Source: Letharia columbiana
Taxonomy: Eukaryota > Ascomycota > Lecanoromycetes > Lecanorales > Parmeliaceae
Length of the DNA stretch: 64,000 bases
Direction: 5' to 3'
Assembly (NCBI RefSeq): GCF_014066305.1
Contig: NW_023501070.1
Span: 434,001 to 498,000 of the forward strand
Positions within the stretch are counted from its first letter, which is position 1. The number at the start of each line of letters is the position of its first letter. Shown here piece by piece: positions 1 through 10,794 of this stretch. The notes beneath the pieces were generated by a model. That model did not search any database and was not told the DNA's origin. It saw nothing but the letters and a program-made list of their open reading frames with translations. Made by a program: the position numbers and the translations under genes.

Positions 1-1130
1 CTTTAGACTAATTATATAACTTTAGAGCTTATTAAGAACTATTATTATATATTCTTTTAACGATTAAATATTTTAAAATATTTTAATTAATATTTTAATT
101 TTTTTTAAATATTATTTAAAGTAATATAAATTTAAAATTAAAATAAAAGCTTTTAAAATTTAATTTATTTTTATTTTATTAAATAATATATATAAAAAAA
201 TAAAAAAAAACTAAATTTAAAAAATTTAAATTTATAAAAATTTATTAAAAAAAATTAAAAATATTTAAAAATTTTATTAAATAAATAAAATTATTTAAAA
301 TTAAAAAAATAAATTTATTAAAAACTAAAAAAAATAAACCCTTTTATATATATATTTTTAAAAAAAAAAAAAATTTTTTATAAATTAAAAAATTTTTTTT
401 TTTTTTAATTTTAATTTTAAAATTTTTTTTTTATAAAAAATAAAAAAATATTTTTTTTATATAAATAATTATTTATTAATTTAATTTAATAAATTTTTAA
501 AAAAAAATAATTAAATTAAATAAATTTAAAAATAAAAATTTAGAAAATTTTTAAAAATAAAAATAAAATAATTTTTTTTTTAAAAAAAAATTTTATTTTT
601 TAAAAATTTTTAAAAATTTTTTTTTAAAAAAATAAAAATTAAAATTAATTTTTAAATAAAAAGAATTTTTAAAATTTTCGAATTTTTAATAATTTAAAAA
701 AAATTAAATAAATTACTTATTAAAAAAAAAATTTTAAAAAATTTTTAAAAATTCCCTCTCAAAAAAAAAAAAAAAAAAAAAATATAAATTATTTTTATTA
801 AAATATACTTTTTATTAAAATTAAAAATTTAAAATTTTTTATTTTTTAAAATTAAAATATTTTTAAAAAAATAAAATAAAAAAAAAAAAAAAAAATCTTT
901 TTTTAATTAAAAAAAATTTAATAAAAAAAATTTTAATTATTAAAAATTTTTTATTATAATTATAATAATAATTTTAAAAAAAAAAAAATTATAAAAAAAA
1001 TAAAAAATAAAAAATTTATATTATTAATAAAAAATAATAAAAAAAATTAAAATATATATTAATATTAAAAAATTTTATTAAAAAAAATTTATATAAAAAT
1101 AAAAATTTATATAAAAAAAAAAAAACATAT
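1..1130. other. Near-pure A/T tract, no gene
   Basis: Apart from the first 60 bases, C and G are almost missing, and long A and T runs dominate, including an uninterrupted A run near 760-782. No motif, inverted repeat or reading frame of interest can be seen. Cytosine and guanine return abruptly near 1130, where gypsy-1 sequence begins. RIP alone usually leaves CG, CT and GA behind, so this tract is poorer in G+C than the RIP-damaged elements beside it. It could be a very old relic or a simple-sequence expansion. The 5' LTR of gypsy-1 was expected about here and cannot be recognised. Confidence 0.6.
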
Positions 1131-4100
1131 TTTCTTTAACAAAAATAAAAAATTATACTTCTTTATCTTTCGCTATTTCTATATACTTATTACGCTAACT
1201 TCTTATAATATAGTTATTTAAATTTAATAGCTATAAGATTTTAGTATCTTCGATTATTAAGTAAACTCTTTTATTAATAGAATTACTCGAAGAATTATTT
1301 AATATCTTATTAAGAATATCTTTAAATTTATTAAATTAATATTATTATTATTAAGAGATTAATAAGTATAATCTTATTCTTTGATTATTTAATTCGCTTT
1401 TTTAATAGACTTAGTTAGAAAATTAGATAATCAATTATACTAACTCTAAAAATAATACTTTATTTCTTTTAAAAATCTATAATTTAGAAATATCGCCTCT
1501 TTAATTTTTTATCTATTAATAATACTTTAAAAGTAGAAAGATATACTTCTTTAGATTAAGCTATAAATATCTTATCTATTAAATCTTTAAATAGTAATTC
1601 TTAATTTACTATTAAGTTCGACGATCTATAATATTATTTATTAGAAATCTTAAATATCTTTATTAATAAGATAATTTGTCGTTATAATAATAGTAGAATA
1701 ATAAATAAAGGATTCGAAGTAAACTTCTAAGCTATTAATATAGAAGTAATTATTATTAATATTATTAATCGCTATATAAGAAATTATTTAAATCTAAAAT
1801 CTTCTAACTCGTTAGATTTATTAGAAAATCTAAGAAATTTAAAAATATTGAAATAGAATATTATTAATAAAAGTAATAAAAATAATAAACCTCGCTTTTT
1901 TAATAGCGATATCGAATTTTTTAATTCTTTTTATAATAATAAATCTTCTAATACGATAATAGATATAGAGTATATAAAAAAAGAAATCTATTTTTAAGAT
2001 ATTATTATCTTTATTAATAGAATTAAGAATATTATAAAAATCAAGAATATAGAGCTATTACGAAATAATTTATATATTTATATTTAAAATAAAGTATTTA
2101 AATAATATATATATTAATTTATTAATAATAAGAAGCGTTTATTAATTTATAATAATAATGTTAAAAAATAAAGTATTACTTTATTTAAGAGATTTAGATT
2201 TATTAAAATATTAGAAATAACTATTATTAAAAAATGATATATATTTAATAATATAATAAGATATTATAAATTATATAGATATATTATAATTATTGTTAAA
2301 GCTATTAAAATAATAAAGCTTAATAATAAATATAATTAGCTTAATATTATTTAAAATAATTTTAATATCGAGTTTTAGTCTAATATAGATTTATTTACTA
2401 TTTAAATTATACTAAATTAATTTCTTATAACTATAAATATAAAAAAGAATTAATAATAAATAAAGACTTTAAGAATAACGAAGTCTAGTTTAAGTAATAT
2501 TTCTTATATATTAAATTTATTTTATAGAAATAATCTTAATTAATATAATTAAGTAAAAAATATATCTAATTAATCTATAAACTTTAATTTTTAGAATTTT
2601 AGTTAACTATTATAGTAATCTTTAGCTTTCTCTAATTAATAGAATTATTAAATTTATAATTAATTCTAGAAATTAATTTATTAAAACGATAATTTTACTT
2701 ATTAAAGCTATTTTTAAAGAGATATATAATAAATATTATTAGCTTTATCAATATAGCGTTAGATTATTACTAATTTAAATTAATATTAATAGTAAAATAT
2801 ATATAATTCTTATTAATCTTTCTAATTTAGTTATATTTTATATTAATTTAAAGAAGTCTATTAGAATATTATTACTTAATCTTTCTAATTATAAAAATAA
2901 TAAATTTATTAAATCTTAATTAATAAAGTAAAGAAATTTAAGGATTCTTTATAAGATTTAAGTTATTCGAAGAATCTTAGTAGCTTTTATAATAATTATA
3001 ATAAGAAGAATATTAAGAAGTAAAAAAATAATTACTTTAGCTTTTATAAATCTTATAAAAATATAAAATTAAAAGTTGATTTTATCGATTTATTACTATT
3101 AAAATACTCTTATTAGCGATATTATAAGAAGTTTAAATTTAGAAATAAGCTATTTTATTATTTTAAGTAGTAATATTAAAATTATAAATTAAAAATAAAT
3201 TTTTAAAATTTTAAATTTCGAAAATAAGAATTTTAAGAATTTTAAATATACTATAAAAATAGTTTTTACACTTTATATTACGAAAATAGTTTTTACTTTT
3301 AAAATTATTAAGTCTATTATTATAAAATCATCCTAAATATAAATAAAAAATCGCTTTTTATAATTTTTAATATATTAAGATAGATACTTATCTAAATCTA
3401 AATTCTTTTAATATTAAAATTTATTTAAATTCTAAATATCTAATTATCTTAGATAATTATACTTTACTAGCTTTCTTATTTAACTTTAAAAAATAAATCT
3501 AAAAATAAATATCTTTTATATCGATTTAAGACTATAATAATAAAATTATTAATATTATAAAGTATATTCTTATAGATCTATATTTTTTAGAAAATCTTAA
3601 AAGTATAAAAGAAGCTACTCTTACTAAGATATAGATAAAAATTTATTTTATAAATAATCTTAAAATTAATATATTAATTAAAATAAATATTTTTATATTA
3701 TATAAGTTTCTATTAGATTATAAATTATAATTTATTATTATAGATAGTTATTAGAATATTAAGATTTCTATTTATTCTATAACGTAGTCTTATTTTTAAA
3801 TTAAATAAGTTATAAAAGTAAAGTCTATATTTATATTATTATTTAACTTTATAATAAATATTCTAATTAATTATTATAATACGCTCTTTAATAATTATAA
3901 TTATCTATTTAAATTTAAATTCTTAACTTTTCTTAATAGAGAAGACGATATCTTTATTTATATTATAGATTTCGCTATAACTTTTATATAAATAAGAAAT
4001 TCTATAAAAGTATTATTTATACTTTTTAGAAATATTAAATTAGATATTATAATAGAGTATATTATAAATAAATATTATTAAATTTCTTCTAAATTAGTAA

Positions 4101-4639
4101 ACTTAGTAGTTTATAAATAATATATTTTAAATTAATTAAAGATAGCTATTATTATTACTATTATAAATAATTTTATTAATATAAATTATACTATTATAAT
4201 ATATTTTAATCTCGAATATATATTTTTAAATAATATAATTATTTATAATAACGATAAAGTTTATTATACTTTTAACTTTATTATAATAGAATTTAAAGAT
4301 ATTTTTATAAATTTAGAAAGTATTATAGATATTTCTAAAGAATAATAAATATTAATTTTATTAAAGTTAAATATTAAAGCAAAATTATTAAAAGTTTATT
4401 CTTTTAATTATAAAGATTAAGAAATAATTAGTATTATTTTTAATAAGTTATAATAATAAGAAAAGCTTTATTTTTTTATATAGTTAACTTTTTATAGCTA
4501 ATCTTACTTTATAATATAGCGAAATATATTATAAAATTATAAAGAAAGAATTATTATTAATATTTAAGAATTTAATACTATAATAAAGAATAAAAGCTAT
4601 TTATTATTCTTATAATTAAATATTATTACTTTAATAATA

Positions 4640-4800
4640 AAATATATTTCTATTTCTATTATAAATAAAGTTATATAATTTTATTAATTTAGTATAAAGC
4701 TTTCTAATAGATATAAATTTATTATTATTAATTATCGCGATTAGAAAGAATTTAATATAGTATTTATAAAATATAAAAAATCTTTATTATATATATAACG
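4640..4800 (+). pseudogene. gypsy-1 reverse transcriptase fragment
   Basis: The translated stretch aligns by eye with the gypsy RT block that runs from the helix before the first catalytic aspartate to the 'D..KTAF..RYG' motif: I read a residue series ending NIVFIKYKKS, which fits that motif after C-to-T change. In-frame stops sit where Gln is expected. The catalytic aspartates cannot be assigned with certainty. This would have copied element RNA into DNA in cytoplasmic particles; it is dead now. Confidence 0.55.
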
Positions 4801-5637
4801 TTGAATTAATATTCTACTATATTTACTTTATACTTTTATATATACTTTTATAAATAATATTATTATCTTTAATAGAATCTTTTAAAAATATAAATCTTAT
4901 CTTCGATAATTATTTTAGCTATTATAAGAGAAATATACTTCTCTAATATTAATAAAATTCTTTTTAAAATTTTTATTTATAATACTATTAGAATAGCGTA
5001 TTAATTCTCTTAATATATTTATAATAGAAGAAAAGATTAAAATAATTACTACGCTTTAATTTTTATTAAATCTTTATAATTTAAAGATCTTTCTTAACTT
5101 AATAAAATAATTAAGAAACTCGATTTCTCGCTATATATAGCGTATTTAGCTATTATAAAAATAAAAGACTTCTTTTACTTAAATAATAATAGCTAAGATT
5201 ATTACTTTCTTAAATTAATTTTAATATTTAACTATTACTTCTAAAAAGTAACTTATTAAATTTATATATAAGCGAACTTCTATATAATTATACTATAAAT
5301 TAATTTAAAAAGAAATTTCTATCTTTTAGAATTTATAAAATACTTTTCGCTTACTCTTTTTTCTAATATACTTTAATTAAAAATAAAAGTTATATATTAA
5401 TATCGATACTTTTAAAATATAGAGTTTCGCTATTATAATTTATTATATATATAAAAAAAAAAAAATCTTTATTTTTATTAGAGAAAATATATAGATTATA
5501 ATATTTCTAAATAAATTAATTAATATTACGAAATATAATTATTAATTTATAAAATTTAAAATTATTATTATAATTTAAATAATTTATAAAATTAGATATC
5601 TAATTAAAGTATTAGAAGTATTATTAATAGTAATTTA

Positions 5638-5835
5638 TATCGATTACTCTACTATAATTTAGATCGCTTAATAAACTATACTTTCTACGTCGTCTATTAA
5701 TAAATTAAATCTTTAACTAATTTATACTTCTTAATACTTATTAAAATTTAATCTTATTATACGCTATAAGACTAATAAAATAAATATTATTCTTAATATA
5801 TTATTTAAACTTTAAATAGATATAGATTTTAAAGA
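5638..5835 (+). pseudogene. gypsy-1 RNase H / integrase linker fragment
   Basis: The frame starting IDYSTII, with a later block YLLKFNLIIRYKTNKIN followed by ILNILFKL, matches the end of gypsy RNase H and the tether before integrase. Family members read as 'DHS...', then a 'YLSQFNL..RHK.GK.N..PDALSRL' series. Differences are those expected from RIP (Pro to Leu or Ser, Gln to stop, Ala to Ile or Thr). This is one of the clearest coding traces in gypsy-1 and fixes its strand. Confidence 0.75.
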
Positions 5836-6889
5836 GAAGTAAGTAATACTAAAAAGTCTTTATAAGAATATTCTAGAATTAAATAAATAAATAATATCGC
5901 TTAAAGAAATCTTAATCTATTATATAACTTTAATAGAAATAAATAATAACTTTAAAAAACGCCTTATTAAGGCGTATAGTAAGAATTCTTAATAGATTAA
6001 GATTCTTAACTTACTTAAATAGTCTAATTTCTTTAAAAAAACTTCACTTTTAAAAATATAATAATTTTATTTATAATATTATACTTAATTATATTAATAA
6101 ATAATAACTTTATATCTCTAAGTTTATATAATAAGAAGTTTTTTAACTAATATATAATTAGAGTTTCTATATTAATTTTTATATTACTTATACTAGAATC
6201 TCGCTATTAATCTATATTAAAGACTTATTTAAATATTTTTAAATTTATTTAAAGTATTATTTAAAGTATTAATTTAATTAAATTAAATAATATCTTACTT
6301 ATAGCGAGCTTAATTTAATTTCTACGCTATTAATTTTATTTTATATTATAATAATAAATTTTATTATCGCGCTTTCTTTCTAAAAAGATAAGAATATACT
6401 TTTAATTATAACTTATAAATTCTCTAAAAAAAACTTCTCGTATTAGAATTTAATAAATAAACTATTATCGATTAAATAAATACTTTAATTATTACTCTAA
6501 TATCTTATAATTAAAATATTTTTATTATTATAATTAGCGATTATATATTAAGTTTATAAATATTTTCTAGAAAACTATTTTTAAAAAGCTCGAAACTATT
6601 ATAGTAACTTCGATTATTTATTATTTTTAGATAAATAAATAATTAAAAAGAATAAATTAGACTATTAAGATTATTCTATAATTTTATCTTATTATTAATA
6701 TAAATAACTAATTAAATATACTTCTATTTTTTTAAATATATCTTAATAACTTAATTATATTAATAGAATTTATATTAAATAAAATCGTTTATAAATTTTA
6801 AGTAAGAGATATATTAAGTCTACTTATAGATTTATCGCTAGAGAATCTTAATTAATTATATCTTATTAAATAAGAAAAGATTAATAATA

Positions 6890-7145
6890 CTATTACTTTC
6901 GCTAATATTATAATAAAAACTCGCTATAATAATAGCTATAAAGCTATTAATCTTTATAAGAGATTATTAATTTATTTAAGATTATATTATAAATATTCTA
7001 TTTTTAATATTAATTTTAAACTTTTTAATTAGAGAATTAAATTATTTAAAATATTAAAGAAAATTAAAAATCTTATCTATTAATTAAATCTTTTAGATAT
7101 TATATATATTTATTTTATAATATTTATAATTTAATTAAAACCTAC
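6890..7145 (+). pseudogene. gypsy-1 integrase C-terminal domain fragment
   Basis: The frame holds FANIIIKTRYNN, then KAINLYKRLLIYLRL, then KLFKILKKI and finally a block ending IIFII*LK. This follows the 'DAI.FA....K..YD..HK...L..GD.VYLRLH.GY' to 'QR.GPF.I...I..LAY.L.LP....IHPV.S.AQLEP' path of gypsy integrase C-termini. The usual Gln codons are stops. The domain binds DNA and holds the integration complex. It leads directly into a chromodomain downstream, as in chromoviruses. Confidence 0.8.
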
Positions 7146-7263
7146 TTTAAATTAATTTAAAGATTCTTATTATAGAAAATTATATTCGCTTTATAATTAG
7201 TAAAAAAAAGAAGAAAATTAAATAGATCTAAATCTTACTATTAGATTTTTATTATTTAAAATT

Positions 7264-7350
7264 AAAAAGCTAAGTAATAGATAAGAAATTAAAAGAAATA
7301 TTAAGTATTTAATATATTAAAAGAATAGTAATAAGAAGTATAATACTTAA
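7264..7350 (+). pseudogene. gypsy-1 chromodomain fragment
   Basis: I read IKKLSNR*EIKRNIKYLIY followed by KNSNKKYNT, which fits the chromodomain core 'IEKLLD.R...G..YLVRWKGYG.E.NTW'. A chromodomain at the integrase C-terminus targets chromovirus insertion to histone-marked heterochromatin, which would suit a block made of nested elements. Only the middle of the domain can be read; the aromatic cage residues cannot be checked because Trp codons are lost. Confidence 0.65.
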
Positions 7351-7739
7351 TATCTACTATATATTCTTTTAAAAGTAAAGAATCTTATAGTAGAATATAA
7401 TACTCGAATTTCTACTAATTCTATAAGAAATTATTAAGAAAAGAAGTATTCTACTATATAAAACTAATAATATAAGTATTAATTAAGAAAGTATTTACTT
7501 TATTAATTAGCTATCAATTAGAATTAACGTTATCGAAAATTAAGCTACTACTATTAGAAAGCTAGATTATTCTTAAATTGAATAAAATCTAAAAATACAA
7601 CTACTCTATCTTATATTTTATAATTACTTTACTACTCGAATTCTATTATTTAACTTCTTATTTAATAATATACGACTTTAATTTAAAAAAATATCTTTCT
7701 AAGAAAGATCTTTTATTCTTATCTTACTATAATAAGAAA

Positions 7740-8245
7740 GTTTTCTTTTATTCTAATGACTCTTGTTCTTATATATATAAGATTCTCTTTTAATAAGATA
7801 AGTTACTTTCTAAGAGATATTAAACTAAGTCTTTATTATAATTGTTTATAAATAGATATATCTTATAACGATAGATTTTTTTATTTATTTAGAGATAGTT
7901 TATTACTTTATTTAAAAAAATAACTTTCTTTACTATAGAAAGAAAGAGGTTTATACTTTATTTAAAGAAATTTATTTCGTTTTTTAAAAAAGAAATCTTT
8001 ATTATTTGAGGTCTTAAAAAAATAAGATTCTTATATTATTTATAGGTCTCGAAGACGCTATCTTTCTTTTTTTTTATTAATATATTTTATAAATTATAGA
8101 TTTTTATAAAAAAATCTTGACTTAATAGAAGCTAGTAATTAATAGCTACTATTAATATTATTTTATATATAAAAATATATATATTAAAAAATAAAATTTT
8201 TTTTAGTATTCTATTTCTAATATATCTAATATTCTACTTTTAATA
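7740..8245 (+). repeat. 3' UTR and LTR-like end of gypsy-1, related to the TRIM elements
   Basis: About 65 bp near 7810-7885 match TRIM-1 near 19895-19965, including the shared string ATAAATAGATATATCTTA. The last 30 bp match the end of the TRIM LTR (TCTAATATATCTAATATTC) and finish TTTTAATA, the RIP form of an LTR end. The upstream part of this LTR (about 8080-8210) is only loosely alike. This suggests the TRIMs are internally deleted relatives of this gypsy element. I cannot place a matching 5' LTR. Confidence 0.5.
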
Positions 8246-8648
8246 TAAATATCGCTTATTAAAGTTCGCTTACTAAATTTACTAATAGTTCTAATAAAAA
8301 AATAGATATATATTATTTGATTTTAGAATAACTTTTTAATTTTCTATTAAGATCTTTCGAGATTTTTTAAATTATAAAGTATAATTTAGAGATTTTAATA
8401 ATTTAAAGTTTTTAAAATATAATTTTATAGATATTTAAAGGTTTTTTTTTTTAAAAAATCTATTAATATCTAATATAGTTAATTTAATAAATTAATTATT
8501 AATTAAATATTAATTTATTAATAAAGTTAAAAAAGAATATAATTAACGTTAGTTAGTTAATTATTTTCTTGAATTATTTAATAATTATCTTATTTAAATA
8601 TAGTAATAAATAAGAATAAGATTTAATATAAAGAAATATATTAAAACG
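8246..8648. other. Unassigned AT-rich DNA
   Basis: No coding frame or element end can be supported. The sequence is heavily RIP-like with short T runs near 8440. It lies between the LTR-like end of gypsy-1 and the first AB copy, and is probably the target into which one or both inserted. Confidence 0.4.
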
Positions 8649-9057
8649 AGTAAAGGCCTATGAATTAAATTCATAACCATTTTTTTTGATCAGGGCTGTC
8701 GAGTAAATTTTGGTAAGCGATCTTTGGTGAGCGATATTTGAATTCCTTGCGCTTTGATAATTATAAGACCAAATTTAGAAATTCTTTTTTATCTGAAAGC
8801 CCACATTTCGTTCTATAATTTAAAAAAAAAATCTCAAAATTTTAATAGAAAACAAAAAAGTTATTTTATGTGTCAATAACGTACACCTAATTTTTGATGA
8901 GGAGGCGTGAGAAGGTGATGGTTGCGGATGCTAATTTATTTACCCGCGGTGTCTAACCAAAAAGCGTAGACCTGTCGAATTGATGATTGGCTGCACATAC
9001 AAATTTAAGATTTTCAAGCTCAGCCCTATCTTATTCTTTTATATACCTTATACTAAT
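8649..9057 (+). mobile_element. AB-1: short, least mutated AB copy (409 bp)
   Basis: The copy starts AGTAAAGGCCTATGAATT and ends with TACTAAT. It keeps many CA and TG pairs (for example the stretch near 8930-9000), so it is younger or less RIP-exposed than its surroundings. A perfect 17-nt inverted repeat, TATGAATTAAATTCATA at 8659-8675, sits 10 nt from the A end. The interior differs from long AB copies but matches AB-8 and AB-9. Compared with other copies the B end has a few extra bases (TATATACCTTATACTAAT). There is no open frame. The flanks show no duplicated target. Confidence 0.75.
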
Positions 9058-9638
9058 AAAGAATAATTTTTAACTTTAACTTTATTTAGAAGTAATTAAG
9101 TAAGATAAAAATTTAGAAATATATTATAAAGAATTATTATATCTCTTATATAAAGTTTATTAATATTATTAAATTTTACTTTATTATTATAATAATAGAA
9201 AATCTTTTAGTATTAAAATAAGCTTTATTAAAGATTTTATTAGAAATCTTAATATATAAAATAGAAGAGATAAAAGAAATAATAAAAGAAGAGATAAAAG
9301 AAGAGATTTTTTAAATAATAGATTAATTAATATTAAAAAATAATAAAATAAACTCTATAATATAAAGTCTTAATAGAAATAAAATACTATTATGATTATA
9401 CTAGTTTATTATATAAATTTAATAGAAGATAAACGCTTTAATATTACATAGAAGTTATCGAATTTTAAAGTATATAAATAAAGATAATATATAAATAAGA
9501 GTGAAAACGAGTATAGAAGTAAGTGTTATAAGTCTATTCTATATTTCTCTTAATATATTATTTAAATCTATAGTCTATTAAGGCCTAGCGTATCTTAATA
9601 AAGATATTTACTATTATTTAATATCTTCTATCTAGCGA
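9058..9638. other. Unassigned stretch with short purine repeats
   Basis: No element end is recognised. A purine-rich direct repeat (GAAGAGATAAAAGAAGAGAT) lies near 9280-9312 and could encode charged residues on the plus strand, as in a retrotransposon gag, but no motif confirms this. It separates the B end of AB-1 from the broken end of AB-2. Confidence 0.35.
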
Positions 9639-10794
9639 TACTCGACTAATCGCTTAATTAATACTATCTATTCTATTAGCTTAGCAATTTACTTAATTAG
9701 ATCGTTAGCTAGTTACTTACCTTAGCTATTTACTTAATTAACTATTTAATTAATTACTTAATTAATTATTTAGCTAGAGCACTTAGTTAAATAAGAGAAA
9801 AAACTATAATAGACGAATATAGAGAATATTACGAAGAATATTACGAATATAGTTAATAGTAGTAATAATATAATAGATTTACTCTCTACGATTTTACGTT
9901 AATTTATTTAGCTAGTATAAGAGAAGTTACTATAGTAAGTAAATACGAAGAATACTACGAAGAATACTACGGAGAAATTAAGTAGTAATAAAGCTATTAT
10001 CGTTAAGAACACGGCTTAACTCTTTAAGATCCCACGTTATATACTCTTTACGATTTTATATTAAATTATTACTTAATAAGCGAAGAATACTACTATAATT
10101 TAATCTATTATTTCTATTATATTAATATAGTATATTACTATAATAATATTATAAGAGAAGAATCTACTACGATAATTATAGTTAATTAAGCCTCTATAAA
10201 AGAAATATCGAACGATATATATTTAAATGAATTAAAATCGTTCGATATCTATAGCTATTTTATTATTCGAAAGATTTTACTATAGTAGAAGATATTATAG
10301 GATTTATATTACTAACTAGTACGTTATCTCTATTTTAGTTAATTAAACCTCTATAGAAGAATTATTAGATAATATATATTTAAATAAATTAAAATCGTTC
10401 GATATCTACAGCTATTTCATTATTCGAAAGATTTTACTACGATAAGAGATATTATGAGATTTACACCACTAATTAACATATTATCTTCATTTCTTTTCGA
10501 TCTTTTAATACTTCTTATTATAAGAATATAGTCTTTCTCTATTTTTTATAGACAATTATTACGAATTAATTCTTTACACTTAATATACTTCCTAATTAAG
10601 CCTTAGCGCGCCTCTCTTAATATATATATATCTATATATTATATAGATTAAATTAATTTTATAGTAGTAGAAGTAAGTTAAAAACGTATAGTAAGCGATT
10701 AGAGTTCGATTTAACTTACGAGTAGAGCTAGGGCTAAAATTCGATTTAACTTAGAAAAATTTAACTTCATAAATTTAATTCATAGGCCTTTACT
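9639..10794 (-). mobile_element. AB-2: partial AB copy, reverse orientation
   Basis: Read on the minus strand it begins with AGTAAAGGCCTATGAATT at 10794 and continues through the same leader as AB-4 and AB-7. Homology to AB-7 stops near 9639, so the coding part and the B end are missing. It carries a tandem duplication of about 147 bp (units about 10191-10337 and 10338-10484, each with the pair TCGTTCGATATC). It also holds several 12-bp units of the GAAGAATACTAC type near 9811-9975. Only 22 bp separate its A end from that of AB-3. Confidence 0.65.

Larger units (their letters stand above)
1131..7650 (+). mobile_element. gypsy-1: RIP-degraded Ty3/gypsy chromovirus, internal region
   Basis: This is the body of an LTR retrotransposon whose gag-pol would make capsid, protease, reverse transcriptase, RNase H and integrase. 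The order of recognisable pieces on the plus strand is reverse transcriptase (about 4640-4800), RNase H/integrase linker (5638-5835), integrase C-terminus (6890-7145) and chromodomain (7264-7350). That is the Ty3/gypsy order with a C-terminal chromodomain. The frames are broken by many TAA and TAG codons where Gln or Trp is expected. About 1400-3300 is presumed gag by position only. A 5' LTR is not visible; the 3' side runs into an LTR-like segment ending at 8245. The class is well supported; the ends are not. Confidence 0.8.

Noticed and set aside
1..1130. Mitochondrial DNA insertion
   Set aside because: Very AT-rich, but no mitochondrial gene, tRNA or GC cluster is visible.
9257..9312. Host gene with Glu/Lys repeats
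   Set aside because: Short purine repeat without an open frame of useful length or any conserved motif; more likely retroelement remains.
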